Positions 7,957 through 15,508 of a DNA stretch of 64,000 bases are shown in pieces. The stretch lies in the NCBI RefSeq assembly GCF_964340835.1, contig NZ_OZ204251.1; one strand, written 5' to 3'. Within the stretch, counting starts at the first letter, position 1. Each line of letters opens with the position of its first letter. Below the pieces are notes generated by a model that saw only the letters and a program-made list of their open reading frames with translations, was not told the origin of the DNA and made no database searches. The position numbers and the translations under genes were made by a program. The stretch is from Bombilactobacillus bombi (GTDB lineage Bacteria; Bacillota; Bacilli; Lactobacillales; Lactobacillaceae).

Positions 7957-9122
7957 TTTAAACTTTGTATATTATTTTTCTTCCGTTTTTTCATATAGAA
8001 AATAAAAATGAACCCTGACACAAATAACCCAAATCCACTTAATATACCAATAGTTAATTCCAAAGATATTTTCTTAGACATAGCACTTATTAAAAAAGAA
8101 CCAATCGTTAATAAAAGTGAAGTAAAAAGATTAATTGTCGATATAGAAGTGGCACGTATACCTTCTAAAACAATTTTCTGAATTTTATTTTCTAAAATTA
8201 CATTCCACATTTCGAAGGAAACATTTATAATAATTAATCCGAAAATTATAACTATCTTATTTTTTGTAATAAAAAGTAAAGCTAGCAGCATACTTAATTC
8301 AATCAGACACAAAGTTATTTTATTTTCATCAATTTTCTTAACTATCTTATAAATGGAATATGATACCAGGGCTCCTAAAAGGGATATAGTACCAAAAATT
8401 GTCGATACTAATTCTGTGGGAACATGAATTGTAGAGAGCAATAATGACCCATATTGATATGATATAGTCACCGCTGCATCTGAAAAGCAAATCACTAAAA
8501 GTAGTCTTTGATATTCTTTACTATTCTTTAGAAAATGATACATCTTTTTTAAAATACTTTGTTTCATCTGTAATTCGTCTACACTTTCCAAATTATCTTC
8601 GTTAATGCTCATAGCAGCAACAATCGCACAAAATCTGAAAATTATAGCTATAATAAATAGAGTTGTCCAGGATATCTTTGCTAGCCACCCTCCAACAGCA
8701 TTACCAAACGCTACACCTAAAATCCCGATAGAATTAAAGATACCTGAATACTTAATATATTTACTTTTTTCTTTTACAGGAATTGCGTCATATAATATAG
8801 AAACATCAGTCCCCGAAATAAGAGATAAACCGAGTGCAAATAATATAAAAGAAATATATATAACTAAATGAATATGCGGAAAGAAATATCCAAATAAATA
8901 GATAAAACAACTAATTTCACCAAGCACTAATGTTAATTTGTGCCCTAACTTATCAGAAATAACACCAGAGGGTAATTCAAAAGCAAATTGTGAAATCGTG
9001 AACATTCCTTCTAAAATTGCAATTTCACCTATAGTCCAACCTTGACTTTTTAAATATATCATCCACACAACAATTTCGAACATGACATTCGAAAATAAAT
9101 TGTATATCAACACTCTTTTCAC
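7953..9122 (-). CDS. MFS transporter
   Basis: Twelve-TM major facilitator of 389 residues. The motif-A-like loop GVISDKLGHKL is at about 57-67, after FAFELPS; a second half with charged KIVKKIDENK in the middle loop follows, and the tail is basic (KKRKKNNIQSLK). This FELPSG....D..G pattern is typical of drug-efflux MFS subfamilies in Firmicutes. Translation likely starts at the GTG at 9122, which shares its first base with the stop of a 36-codon upstream ORF, so coupling is probable. A decayed methyltransferase follows directly. The substrate is unknown. Confidence 0.8.
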   Translation of the reverse strand: MKRVLIYNLFSNVMFEIVVWMIYLKSQGWTIGEIAILEGMFTISQFAFELPSGVISDKLGHKLTLVLGEISCFIYLFGYFFPHIHLVIYISFILFALGLSLISGTDVSILYDAIPVKEKSKYIKYSGIFNSIGILGVAFGNAVGGWLAKISWTTLFIIAIIFRFCAIVAAMSINEDNLESVDELQMKQSILKKMYHFLKNSKEYQRLLLVICFSDAAVTISYQYGSLLLSTIHVPTELVSTIFGTISLLGALVSYSIYKIVKKIDENKITLCLIELSMLLALLFITKNKIVIIFGLIIINVSFEMWNVILENKIQKIVLEGIRATSISTINLFTSLLLTIGSFLISAMSKKISLELTIGILSGFGLFVSGFIFIFYMKKRKKNNIQSLK

Positions 9123-9232
9123 TACAACACACCACTTTCTTCTAAATAAGCTTTACAGTTTTGGTAAGTACTCATACTCATTTCAACAAAATCCTTATTT
9201 AAAAAAAATAGTGTCGAAAAACTGTTTATCAC
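9122..9232 (-). CDS. Small ORF (36 aa) coupled to MFS gene
   Basis: GTG at 9232, preceded by AAGGTGAG seven bases upstream. The product begins MINSFSTLFFLNKDF and ends YQNCKAYLEESGVL. Its stop TAG overlaps the GTG start of the MFS gene by one base, the usual sign of translational coupling. No homology is recognised. It could be a leader peptide, a small precursor peptide or the tail of a lost gene. That it is translated is inference. Confidence 0.3.
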   Translation of the reverse strand: MINSFSTLFFLNKDFVEMSMSTYQNCKAYLEESGVL

Positions 9233-9299
9233 TAATGTTCTCACCTTTTTTAATAAATCAGAGAGAGTTATATTTATTGTACAGTTATTTGTATAGTAA

Positions 9300-9461
9300 T
9301 TAGTAGCATACTACTACATAGTAAGTATCGTAACCATTTAAATAAAAATGCTCGTTTCTCACCCAATTATATCTATTCTCAGGCATTTGTACAAAACTAT
9401 TAGTTCTATGGTAACTTGTAATAATGTTTGAAAAGTCGTCGCTTGAAAGTTGTCTCTCCAT
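9300..9461 (-). pseudogene. Unrecognised gene remnant
   Basis: An open frame reads back from a TAA at 9300 through QMPENRYNWVRNEHFYLNGYDTYY. It is open upstream to about 9510 (RWFLVPFENSYVERSFSKAA) before a stop. The composition looks like genuine coding sequence, with aromatic and charged residues. An ATG at 9461 would give 53 residues. It is probably the C-terminal end of a lost protein; I do not recognise the family. Confidence 0.25.
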
Positions 9462-9545
9462 AGCTGCCTTAGAGAAGCTTCGCTCTACATAACTATTTTC
9501 AAAAGGAACTAAAAACCATCTTTAATAAAATCAATAATTCTGGAC

Positions 9546-9815
9546 CTAACAAGTATTCTCCCACCAATGGTTCCATATTTTAGCATTAATTGATGAAGCC
9601 AAAGGTGAAATTATTGGAATGGTAGTATCTAATTCAGCCAATAAGCAACAATTAATTGAGACCTTAGATTTAATCCAGTCCAGTTGTCGGCAGACAGTAA
9701 GGCCATTATTCATTAAAATTATAGGTAGCAATATTAGAACGCCCTGTATTAACTCAGAATCTAAGAGTTGTTTTTTAACATCCAACATGTCACGCAAGAA
9801 CATAGGAAGAAACTA
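9546..9815 (+). pseudogene. Possible transposase remnant
   Basis: An open plus-strand frame without a convincing start reads HILALIDEAKGEIIGMVVSN and ends SNMSRKNIGRN. The first part resembles the DDE core of IS1202/ISNCY-like transposases (HLH.AIDDATG.I.G), but the rest does not match. Identification is tentative. The 9816-10131 stretch after it is AT-rich and shows no gene. Confidence 0.25.
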
Positions 9816-10131
9816 GTTTCAAATATTAAATAATAATTCTTATACTTAAAATTAACTAATATTTCAAATTTCGTAGCTGACGGTAAAAAGTTCTTACAAA
9901 CATATAATAAGTTTTATAGAAAGTTATCAACTTATATTCAAATAAAATCAGCTATTTTATAAGTTGTTGTAGTTACAAGGTTAATGTTTGCTACATGAGA
10001 TATTTACAAATCAATACATTTAGAAATAACGGAAGTCCATTAGCTAAGCAAAAAATCTATTATCTCCAGAAATTGAAATTACTGTTATACTTAATAAGTC
10101 TCCATAATCTACTACTTAAAGGATAATTTAA

Positions 10132-10829
10132 ATGTTACTTTCTTATATCTCTACACAAGAACTTAAACAAATTAGAAATATCGTTTGGAAATATGCCAAG
10201 CCTAAAACTTATCGCCGGCTCTTAATATTTTGGGGAATAGTTTTTGCCTTGTTGTATTTTTATACTATTTTTTCTATGGGCTTTTCGAAATTACTGCATC
10301 AACAAAGAACTTTTTGGATAATTTATAATATTGTTTTTGTGGTAACAGTTATACTGAGTGGTTTTACTTTGAAGAAAGACTTTAAAAAAGGTTTTTTAAG
10401 ACATACTAAGTCTGGCTATTATGCGGCCTGGGTCAGTTTATCTCCAGATAGTGATAAAAAAGCACTCTTTGTTGATATCATGCAGAAAAATCCTGAACTA
10501 TTAAGTCTTTATAATCAAAATAAGGGTGAACTACATTTATCCAGTAAACCAGGTGATAACAATTACAACATCAATAAGGATCCCATTTTTAAAAATCTGC
10601 AATCAAATCCCTTTCTCATTCACCCGTCATTTAAACGTTACGAAAGTTTCCTCAACACTGATAATTATTATATTTTGTCATTTGTGTACCAAATACTAAA
10701 AAACAAATGTACAATAAGTATCAATATTTGATTTTTGAAAAAAATAAGTGTAACCAAACATTATTGAATCTACATTTAGCAGAAATTAAACATATCACCG
10801 ATAATTATCGTAACCTAACAAATAAATAA
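10132..10829 (+). pseudogene. Two-TM protein, copy 1, frameshifted near C-terminus
   Basis: Closely similar to the intact 231-residue gene at 17991. It keeps the N-terminus MLLSYISTQELKQI, two hydrophobic segments (about 30-50 and 65-82), and the SKPGDNNYNINKDPIF motif. After FLNTDNYYI one T is missing from the T-run, so the frame shifts and stops early at 199 codons. In the shifted frame the expected C-terminus is still visible to the TAA at 10827-10829 (NYRNLTNK). Many synonymous-type differences show that the duplication is not recent. Family function is unknown. Confidence 0.8.
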
Positions 10830-10851
10830 GCCTTCATTTAGGAGGCTTATT
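10825..10851 (+). terminator. Terminator after two-TM copy 1
   Basis: Stem aataagcct / aggcttatt with a 9-nt loop, overlapping the ancestral stop codon. Confidence 0.7.
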
Positions 10852-10985
10852 TATTTAACATACTAATATTAAAAAGATAATAAACATTCATCAATATTTG
10901 TAAATAATCAAATATCTATGTCTCACAAAAGTATACCTAAGTTACTCATCAGCTTTAGTTCCTAGATTATTGAAGACATAAATAT

Positions 10986-11180
10986 ATGTATGAAGTAGAA
11001 GTTTATAAAGATAGAAACAGCTATATTGAAGTTAAGTATTAATTTCAATGATCTGCTTAATTATCAGTACAAACCAGCACAGATCTTACAAATCGTAATA
11101 TAATACTTACAACTTATTGATATTCTTTTTGAAAAAACAGTTTAATAGATAAATGGATAGTTAGACTTTCAAAATCAGAG
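10986..11180 (+). pseudogene. HigB/Gp49-like toxin remnant
   Basis: ATG at 10986 reads MYEVEVYKDRNSYIEVKY then stop. Other frames downstream give YLQLIDILFEKTV (about 11100-11140) and KWIVRLSKSEYL (about 11150-11185). This order resembles HigB/Gp49 host-inhibition toxins (MYEVEFYKDRN... then LLFEKG... then LWELR). Several frameshifts make it dead. No antitoxin remains. The rest of 10862-11335 is very AT-rich; an aattctatat / atatagaatt hairpin lies at 11216-11246. Confidence 0.35.
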
Positions 11181-11335
11181 TATTTGTCTGCTAAATTGTA
11201 AATTTATAATTTGGAAATTCTATATCTAAAAAATAAATATAGAATTCAAAAGATGATTTCTATATCTATTTTTTTAATTTATTGATTATTTATATTTTAT
11301 TTACTTGATATTTATATTCTAATTTAGAATATTAT

Positions 11336-12562
11336 TTATTCAATCAAGTCTCTTAATGAAAATGCATAAATAAAGATAGCAAAGAAAAAGCATATTAACC
11401 CAGAACATATCAATATAATTTGGACGTTAGTCATACTTAGTAATATAGATGAAATAATTCCTCCTACAGGTTCAAGACAAGCTTGCAATGTTACACCTAT
11501 CCCTGATACAATTCCTAATTTGCCCTTAGGTATTCTTTCTTGCCTTATTGAAGACCAACTAATTAGAGCAATTGTTCCAAAAAAATTTTGGACAATACCT
11601 GATATAACAACTATTAAATAATTATTAGTAATACCCATTCCAACGAGACTTAATGAAAAAATAGCAACACTTATTGTAATAACTAATCTATATTTTAATT
11701 TTCTTATAAAGTAAATTACACAAAAGCTTGCTCCTAATACAGGAAAAAATTCAAATAGAACAAATGTACTGCCTAAAGCAATACCCTTTAAATGTAGATT
11801 ATTAATAAAATAGTATTGTAAAAGACTTCCTACACATCCTAATGCTATATAAAAAATTCCCATAATATAAATAAAAAATTTTAACCATGAAAATTCATTC
11901 AAAATTCTAGATACATAAGGAAAATTAATTCTGAAATGATATCTTGCTATTGATATATTATTTATTACATTATCAACTTTCATTAGCCATATTAGAATCG
12001 CTGAAATAGCAAAAGAAAGAGAGTTAAACAGCAATGTAATCCAGGCGCCTAACAAACTAATAACTAAAGTAGCTATTACCGGTCCAATTAAGCTAGCAAT
12101 AGAATCAAAAACACTAAAAATACTATTAGCCTCAACAATATCTTTTTTACTAACTATATTAGGAATAATAGAAGTAAAAGCAGGACTATAAAAAGATGAA
12201 ATAGATGATAAAAGAAAAGTTAATATGAACACGTATATAACTGAAGTATTCATATTAAAATTAAAATAACTCAAAAAATATAGTACTACCGTTACAAAAC
12301 AAGACAATAAATCACCAAACAATAAAATTTTTCTTTTATTAATATTATCAGAAGTTTGACCACCTATAAATCCGAATAATAATCCAGGTAGTAAGGTTAA
12401 AGTGAAATTAAAAGCCATCAAACTTCCTGAATTAGTATATTTATAGACTAACCAAGGTAACCCAAACCTTTGTATTTGAGAGCCTAAATCCGATAAAAAT
12501 TTAGCAATTACTAGTAGCCTAAAATTTTTGTTACCCTTAAATAATATTAAATAGCTTTTCAT
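11336..12562 (-). CDS. MFS exporter, MccC-like
   Basis: Intact 408-residue MFS_3-type transporter. Features are an N-terminus with FRLLVIAKFLSDLGSQIQRFG, the motif-A loop GGQTSDNINKRKILL, about 12 hydrophobic segments, and SSIRQERIPKGKLGIVSG in the second half. It is the last gene of a minus-strand cluster running from a 20-codon peptide ORF ending in Asn through a TPR gene to this exporter. A broken ThiF/MccB-like gene lies divergently. In microcin C clusters MccC is an MFS exporter of the peptidyl-nucleotide, so this is the likely export and self-protection protein. By itself the fold does not fix the substrate. Confidence 0.72.
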   Translation of the reverse strand: MKSYLILFKGNKNFRLLVIAKFLSDLGSQIQRFGLPWLVYKYTNSGSLMAFNFTLTLLPGLLFGFIGGQTSDNINKRKILLFGDLLSCFVTVVLYFLSYFNFNMNTSVIYVFILTFLLSSISSFYSPAFTSIIPNIVSKKDIVEANSIFSVFDSIASLIGPVIATLVISLLGAWITLLFNSLSFAISAILIWLMKVDNVINNISIARYHFRINFPYVSRILNEFSWLKFFIYIMGIFYIALGCVGSLLQYYFINNLHLKGIALGSTFVLFEFFPVLGASFCVIYFIRKLKYRLVITISVAIFSLSLVGMGITNNYLIVVISGIVQNFFGTIALISWSSIRQERIPKGKLGIVSGIGVTLQACLEPVGGIISSILLSMTNVQIILICSGLICFFFAIFIYAFSLRDLIE

Positions 12563-12577
12563 AGTATATATTCCGTT

Positions 12578-13440
12578 CTATAGATTATTTAATTCATCTA
12601 AATTTTTAATATTAGGAATCTTTGATTTTATTGCATCAAAATATTCTTCTAATCTATCAGGATATTTTTCTTTTAACAAAATCAGTTTATTGAAAATACA
12701 ATCATTATTATTAGGGCCTAATTCTAATGCTTTATTAATATAATCTAAAGACTCTTTATAATGTGCCCAATTATATAAAATAACGGATTTATTTCCATAT
12801 ATTAAGCTAGACACTTTAGAACCCGAAAAATCATCAAGTATTTTATTAGCATAATTAGTATCATTCAAATTACTTAAAGCTGTAGAAATATTTAACTCAT
12901 CATTCTTTGAAATATCGACTATATCAATAGCGCAGAATACTGAACATAACTCTCTTCAGAAATAGTATTAATAGATAGTGCTATTTTAATATTTTCTAGA
13001 GCTTTTTTGTAATTTCCTATTTTAGATTTTAATCTATAAAGTGAGTCTTCTTAAGGATTTAAATAAATAGCACGATTAATGGATTCAAACGATGTATATT
13101 TTACCCATTTTATAATCTAATTTTGATTTATGCACCAATAATCAGGGAAATACGGATCTAAAGTTAAGAGAGTATAGAAATATTTCAAACTATCATCATA
13201 CTTTCTCTGGGCTTCTGTAATCATCGTGCAATTATAAACTAAAACTGGATCTATGCAATAAATGTTTCTTGTTTTCATATTTCTTTTTAAATCAAGATAG
13301 AAATAACGTAAATGCTCAAAATTTTTATTCTGATAATCTAATTTAGAAAAATTAGAATTATTATTCTTAACAAAATTATAAAAAAAACTAAGATTTTCAA
13401 ATCCTATAGCATCGCTAGAAAAGTTTATTATTTGTTTCAT
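12578..13440 (-). pseudogene. TPR-repeat protein, broken by stops and a frameshift
   Basis: One gene of about 287 codons. It starts at the ATG at 13440 (MKQIINFSSDAIGFENLSFF) after TGGAAG. It is interrupted by TAG after WCINQN (13117), by TAA within RAIYLNP, and by a frameshift near YSALLI. It resumes as DIVDISKNDELN and ends LKEKYPDRLEEYF ... NNL at 12578. Tetratricopeptide-like repeats are visible (AQRKYDDSLKYFYTLLTLDP, IGNYKKALENIKIALSI, AHYKESLDYINKALELGPNN). It lies between the peptide ORF and the exporter, 15 bp from the latter. A TPR protein here could have been an immunity or regulatory partner; that role is inference. Confidence 0.7.
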
Positions 13441-13464
13441 TTAATATCTTCCAGGTATATTAAA

Positions 13465-13488
13465 AAAAGTCAGGATAACCTAACTTTT
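13465..13488 (-). terminator. Attenuator-like hairpin after the peptide ORF
   Basis: On the minus strand, AAAAGTTAGG, a TTAT loop and CCTGACTTTT form a 10-bp stem with one G-T pair, followed by more T. It lies 10 nt after the stop of the 20-codon ORF and before the TPR gene. Such a partial terminator would let the short peptide mRNA exceed the downstream genes. Confidence 0.65.
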
Positions 13489-13497
13489 TCTAGTAAA

Positions 13498-13560
13498 TTA
13501 ATTATATCCAAAGATTGATGAGGACCGCTCACTGTCTTTTTTAATAACAATAAGTTTCAT
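13498..13560 (-). CDS. MccA-like precursor peptide (20 aa, C-terminal Asn)
   Basis: The 20-codon ORF MKLIVIKKDSERSSSIFGYN has its stop at 13498. A GGAG Shine-Dalgarno lies nine bases before the ATG, and an extended -10 (TGGTATTAT, or TATAAT at 13589-13594) lies about 30 bp upstream. The C-terminal residue is asparagine. In microcin C biosynthesis MccB adenylates the terminal Asn of a short formylated peptide, and precursors need no signal or leader sequence. The location fits: divergent from an MccB/ThiF remnant and upstream of an MFS exporter, with its own hairpin downstream. Identity is inferred from this combination, not from sequence similarity to a known MccA. A TPR-linked signalling peptide is the alternative. 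Confidence 0.6.
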   Translation of the reverse strand: MKLIVIKKDSERSSSIFGYN

Positions 13561-13667
13561 GAAATCAACTCCGAGAACTTTCAATATAATTATAATACCA
13601 CATATTAACAATATTTAATAAATAAGTTTATAAATTTATTTATTTTTAATCTTAAGTGAGGCATATT

Positions 13668-14264
13668 ATGAGGCCAAAAGTGAAAAATCACATACTAGTC
13701 GTACCTATAAAAGGAAGCATTACTATCGAAGGAACTCCGATAACTTCTATAGAGATAGAAGATAGTGATCATATAATTCAGAATTTATTATATTTATGTA
13801 ATGGAAAAAATACTATTAAAGAAATAAATATTAAATTAAAAAAATCGTATCATAAATTAACCGATACGGAAATATATGGATATTTGGACCAACTAATGGA
13901 CATTCCTTTGAATTGTCTAATTTAAATCGTCAATTATTATTTAAAGAGAAAGATCTAGGTAGACCAAAAATCACTTCTACTAAAGAATCAATTAAAGATA
14001 TAAATAGTAATATTTAGTTTGTAGGAATAAATAAAAAAATAGAATCTTATAAATCTATTAAAAATATTAGGATGGGTGTAATAAAGCTATAAAAGAGACA
14101 CTGATACCATGGTCATATACTGGAATCGGACCACTTTTTGAAACCATAATTTCTAAAAAAACTTCATGTTATAACTGTTAGGAAAAATATATACAAACAA
14201 CACCTACAGCTTGTACAACTGGAAGTTGGCCTTTCTGACTACTGAAGTGAAGACTGTTCCATAG
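13668..14264 (+). pseudogene. MccB-like adenylyltransferase (RRE-ThiF), eroded
   Basis: ATG at 13668 follows GTGAGG. Residues 1-75 form an RRE/PqqD-like peptide-binding domain (IEIEDSDHIIQNLLYLCNG, then TDTEIYGYLDQL). The glycine-rich nucleotide loop is deleted. A shifted frame then gives SFELSNLNRQLLFKEKDLGRPK, the E1/ThiF/MccB hallmark. After stops it resumes as NKAIKETLIPWSYTGIGPLF and SKKTSCYNC, a CxxC zinc site, and ends near PTACTTGSWPF. Full-length MccB is about 350 residues; at least three deletions plus stops make this inactive. The architecture fits MccB. A ThiF of another RiPP pathway is possible, but the Asn-ending peptide 110 bp away favours MccB. Confidence 0.65.
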
Positions 14265-14378
14265 CCTTTAGCCATTGAAGGTTTAGAATAGTACTCTGCT
14301 ACAGATCCTTTTTTACCTTGTTCTTGTTTGTGACTTATTTGTATTTATATACTTAACCTATTAACAAATACAAGACAA

Positions 14379-14750
14379 TTATAAGTTATTATACAATCCT
14401 AAAAAAGATAAATCTAATTTAGAAGTTGAAGAAGAAGTACTTGTAGAAGATTTCTTGTCAGATTTAGAACTTGTTGAGTTTGATTCTCTAGTTACTTGTC
14501 TTTGGATTTCTGTTTCTACCTGCTTTTTAGCTTCTAAATATTTCTCTTCATCATTATTTTTTAACATCTCTAAGATAATTGAGATATCTTTACCAATCAC
14601 ATTTAATTTAGCTTTTTCTTGTTTGTCGTTAATATCTGCTGCATATAAAATTTCTCGCATGGCTTCAGAATAATTATTGACCGTAACATGACTAGCAATA
14701 TACTCGTCTAAAAAGCTCAAATTACTTGTCGATAAAAATATGGCGGTCAA
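14379..14750 (-). CDS. Hypothetical plasmid-type protein
   Basis: 123 residues, 15 bp downstream of a ribbon-helix-helix gene and likely co-transcribed. The first 75 residues are helical (SFLDEYIASHVTVNNYSEAM). The tail from about residue 90 is a low-complexity serine/threonine/lysine stretch. The only start visible is a TTG at 14750 directly after an in-frame stop and without a Shine-Dalgarno, so the N-terminus may be truncated. Residues such as NLSFLDEYIASHV and SEAMREIL would suit a second ribbon-helix-helix. Such pairs occur on lactobacillus plasmids. Function is not recognised. Confidence 0.5.
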   Translation of the reverse strand: MTAIFLSTSNLSFLDEYIASHVTVNNYSEAMREILYAADINDKQEKAKLNVIGKDISIILEMLKNNDEEKYLEAKKQVETEIQRQVTRESNSTSSKSDKKSSTSTSSSTSKLDLSFLGLYNNL

Positions 14751-14765
14751 CTAAATTAATTATTT

Positions 14766-15053
14766 TTACTTACCTTGTTCATCTTCAAGATCCTCCTCTT
14801 CAATTCCTGCAAATAACTTTAATAGCTCGTTATTAGATTCGATAAATTCTTCAAATTTATCAGTTAAGGTTCCAATAGTTTGATCAAAAATATCTTTCTT
14901 ATACTCGTAAAAGTTAGAAGTTAATGCCTGTTTTAAAAGCTGATTAACATATTCACTTTGACTCATTGGAATACCTTTTTTCTTTATATCTTTCAAATTC
15001 AAACGAATACTTGCCATAATTTCTGGTTCAATATTTCTAACATATAAATCCAT
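14766..15053 (-). CDS. Ribbon-helix-helix DNA-binding protein, plasmid type
   Basis: 95 residues. The N-terminus MDLYVRNIEPEIMASIRLNL followed by GIPMSQSEYVNQLLKQAL matches the beta-helix-helix of CopG/MobC-like proteins of Firmicutes plasmids. The acidic C-terminus (EEEDLEDEQGK) is typical of partners that contact another protein. A folded oriT-like sequence lies 90 bp upstream, so it could be a relaxosome accessory or partition protein of an integrated plasmid. The Shine-Dalgarno is weak. Exact role unknown. Confidence 0.6.
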   Translation of the reverse strand: MDLYVRNIEPEIMASIRLNLKDIKKKGIPMSQSEYVNQLLKQALTSNFYEYKKDIFDQTIGTLTDKFEEFIESNNELLKLFAGIEEEDLEDEQGK

Positions 15054-15139
15054 CCTAAGTTATCTGCTTTCATTTTTGAGGACAAAAAGTGCTATCCGCG
15101 ATTAGGGATTAAAACAACAAATTTTGATATCGAATCGAA

Positions 15140-15213
15140 GAGCTAAGAAACCGCATTGGCACAGCCAATGTAGCAGGTCGCAAAGCGACATGATATCGGG
15201 TTTCCTTATGCTC
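15140..15213. other. Cloverleaf-like inverted-repeat element, oriT/origin candidate
   Basis: Two perfect hairpins (cattggc-aca-gccaatg, 15154-15170; gtcgc-aaa-gcgac, 15177-15189) sit inside an outer bulged stem (gagc.taag.aaacc / ggtttccttatgctc). gatatcg occurs on both flanks (15126 and 15192). Such folded single-strand structures mark plasmid transfer or replication origins. The adjacent ribbon-helix-helix gene supports this. Confidence 0.4.
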
Positions 15214-15385
15214 TTTTATTAATTCCTATCAATACTCTGCAATACTTGTCTTTAAGTTTTTTATTAAGAGCATTATAGACGGCTTGATAGACAATCGCTC
15301 TAATAGTTGTTCGAGTAGTTTTAAAACTCTTTGCTTACTGGTTAGATGAGCATTAGCTAGCATTAGGATAATCAAAATAGTTGCC
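15206..15385 (-). pseudogene. Unrecognised 3' gene remnant
   Basis: The minus-strand frame ending at the TAA at 15206-15208 reads FKTTRTTIRAIVYQAVYNAL then NKKLKDKYCRVLIGINKRA, and has no start. It looks like the C-terminus of a real protein, and NYFDYPNAS in the same region is broken from it by a stop. Family not recognised. The remainder of 15054-15508 holds the oriT-like element and a terminator. Confidence 0.3.
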
Positions 15386-15405
15386 ATCTAATTATATAAA
15401 AAAGC

Positions 15406-15428
15406 CATTCCTATCATGATTAAGAATG
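15406..15428 (-). terminator. Terminator of the YafQ module
   Basis: cattc / gaatg stem with palindromic atcatgat in the loop, followed on the minus strand by six T (15398-15403). Lies downstream of the toxin gene. Confidence 0.6.
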
Positions 15429-15508
15429 ACTTTTTATTTACCAATAACTTATTTCAAATTTTTGCGATACTTTTTAGAACCATTTTGTCCTGGAAATAAA
15501 TGGTCATG

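Larger units (their letters stand above)
10110..10862 (+). repeat. Direct repeat copy 1 (with 17969-18717)
   Basis: From tactacttaaaggataattt to the terminator this segment is closely similar to 17969-18717, in the same orientation. It includes the same ribosome binding site, the same coding frame and the same terminator. The intervening sequence, about 7.1 kb, is the eroded island. Confidence 0.8.

Noticed and set aside
9619..9816. A functional small protein on the plus strand
   Set aside because: The frame has no good start and reads upstream beyond its first Met; a mobile-element remnant is more likely.
13668..14264. ThiF/MoeB-type sulfur-carrier activation gene
   Set aside because: The RRE-like N-terminal domain and the neighbouring Asn-ending peptide and exporter fit a RiPP-type MccB better; no sulfur-carrier genes are nearby.
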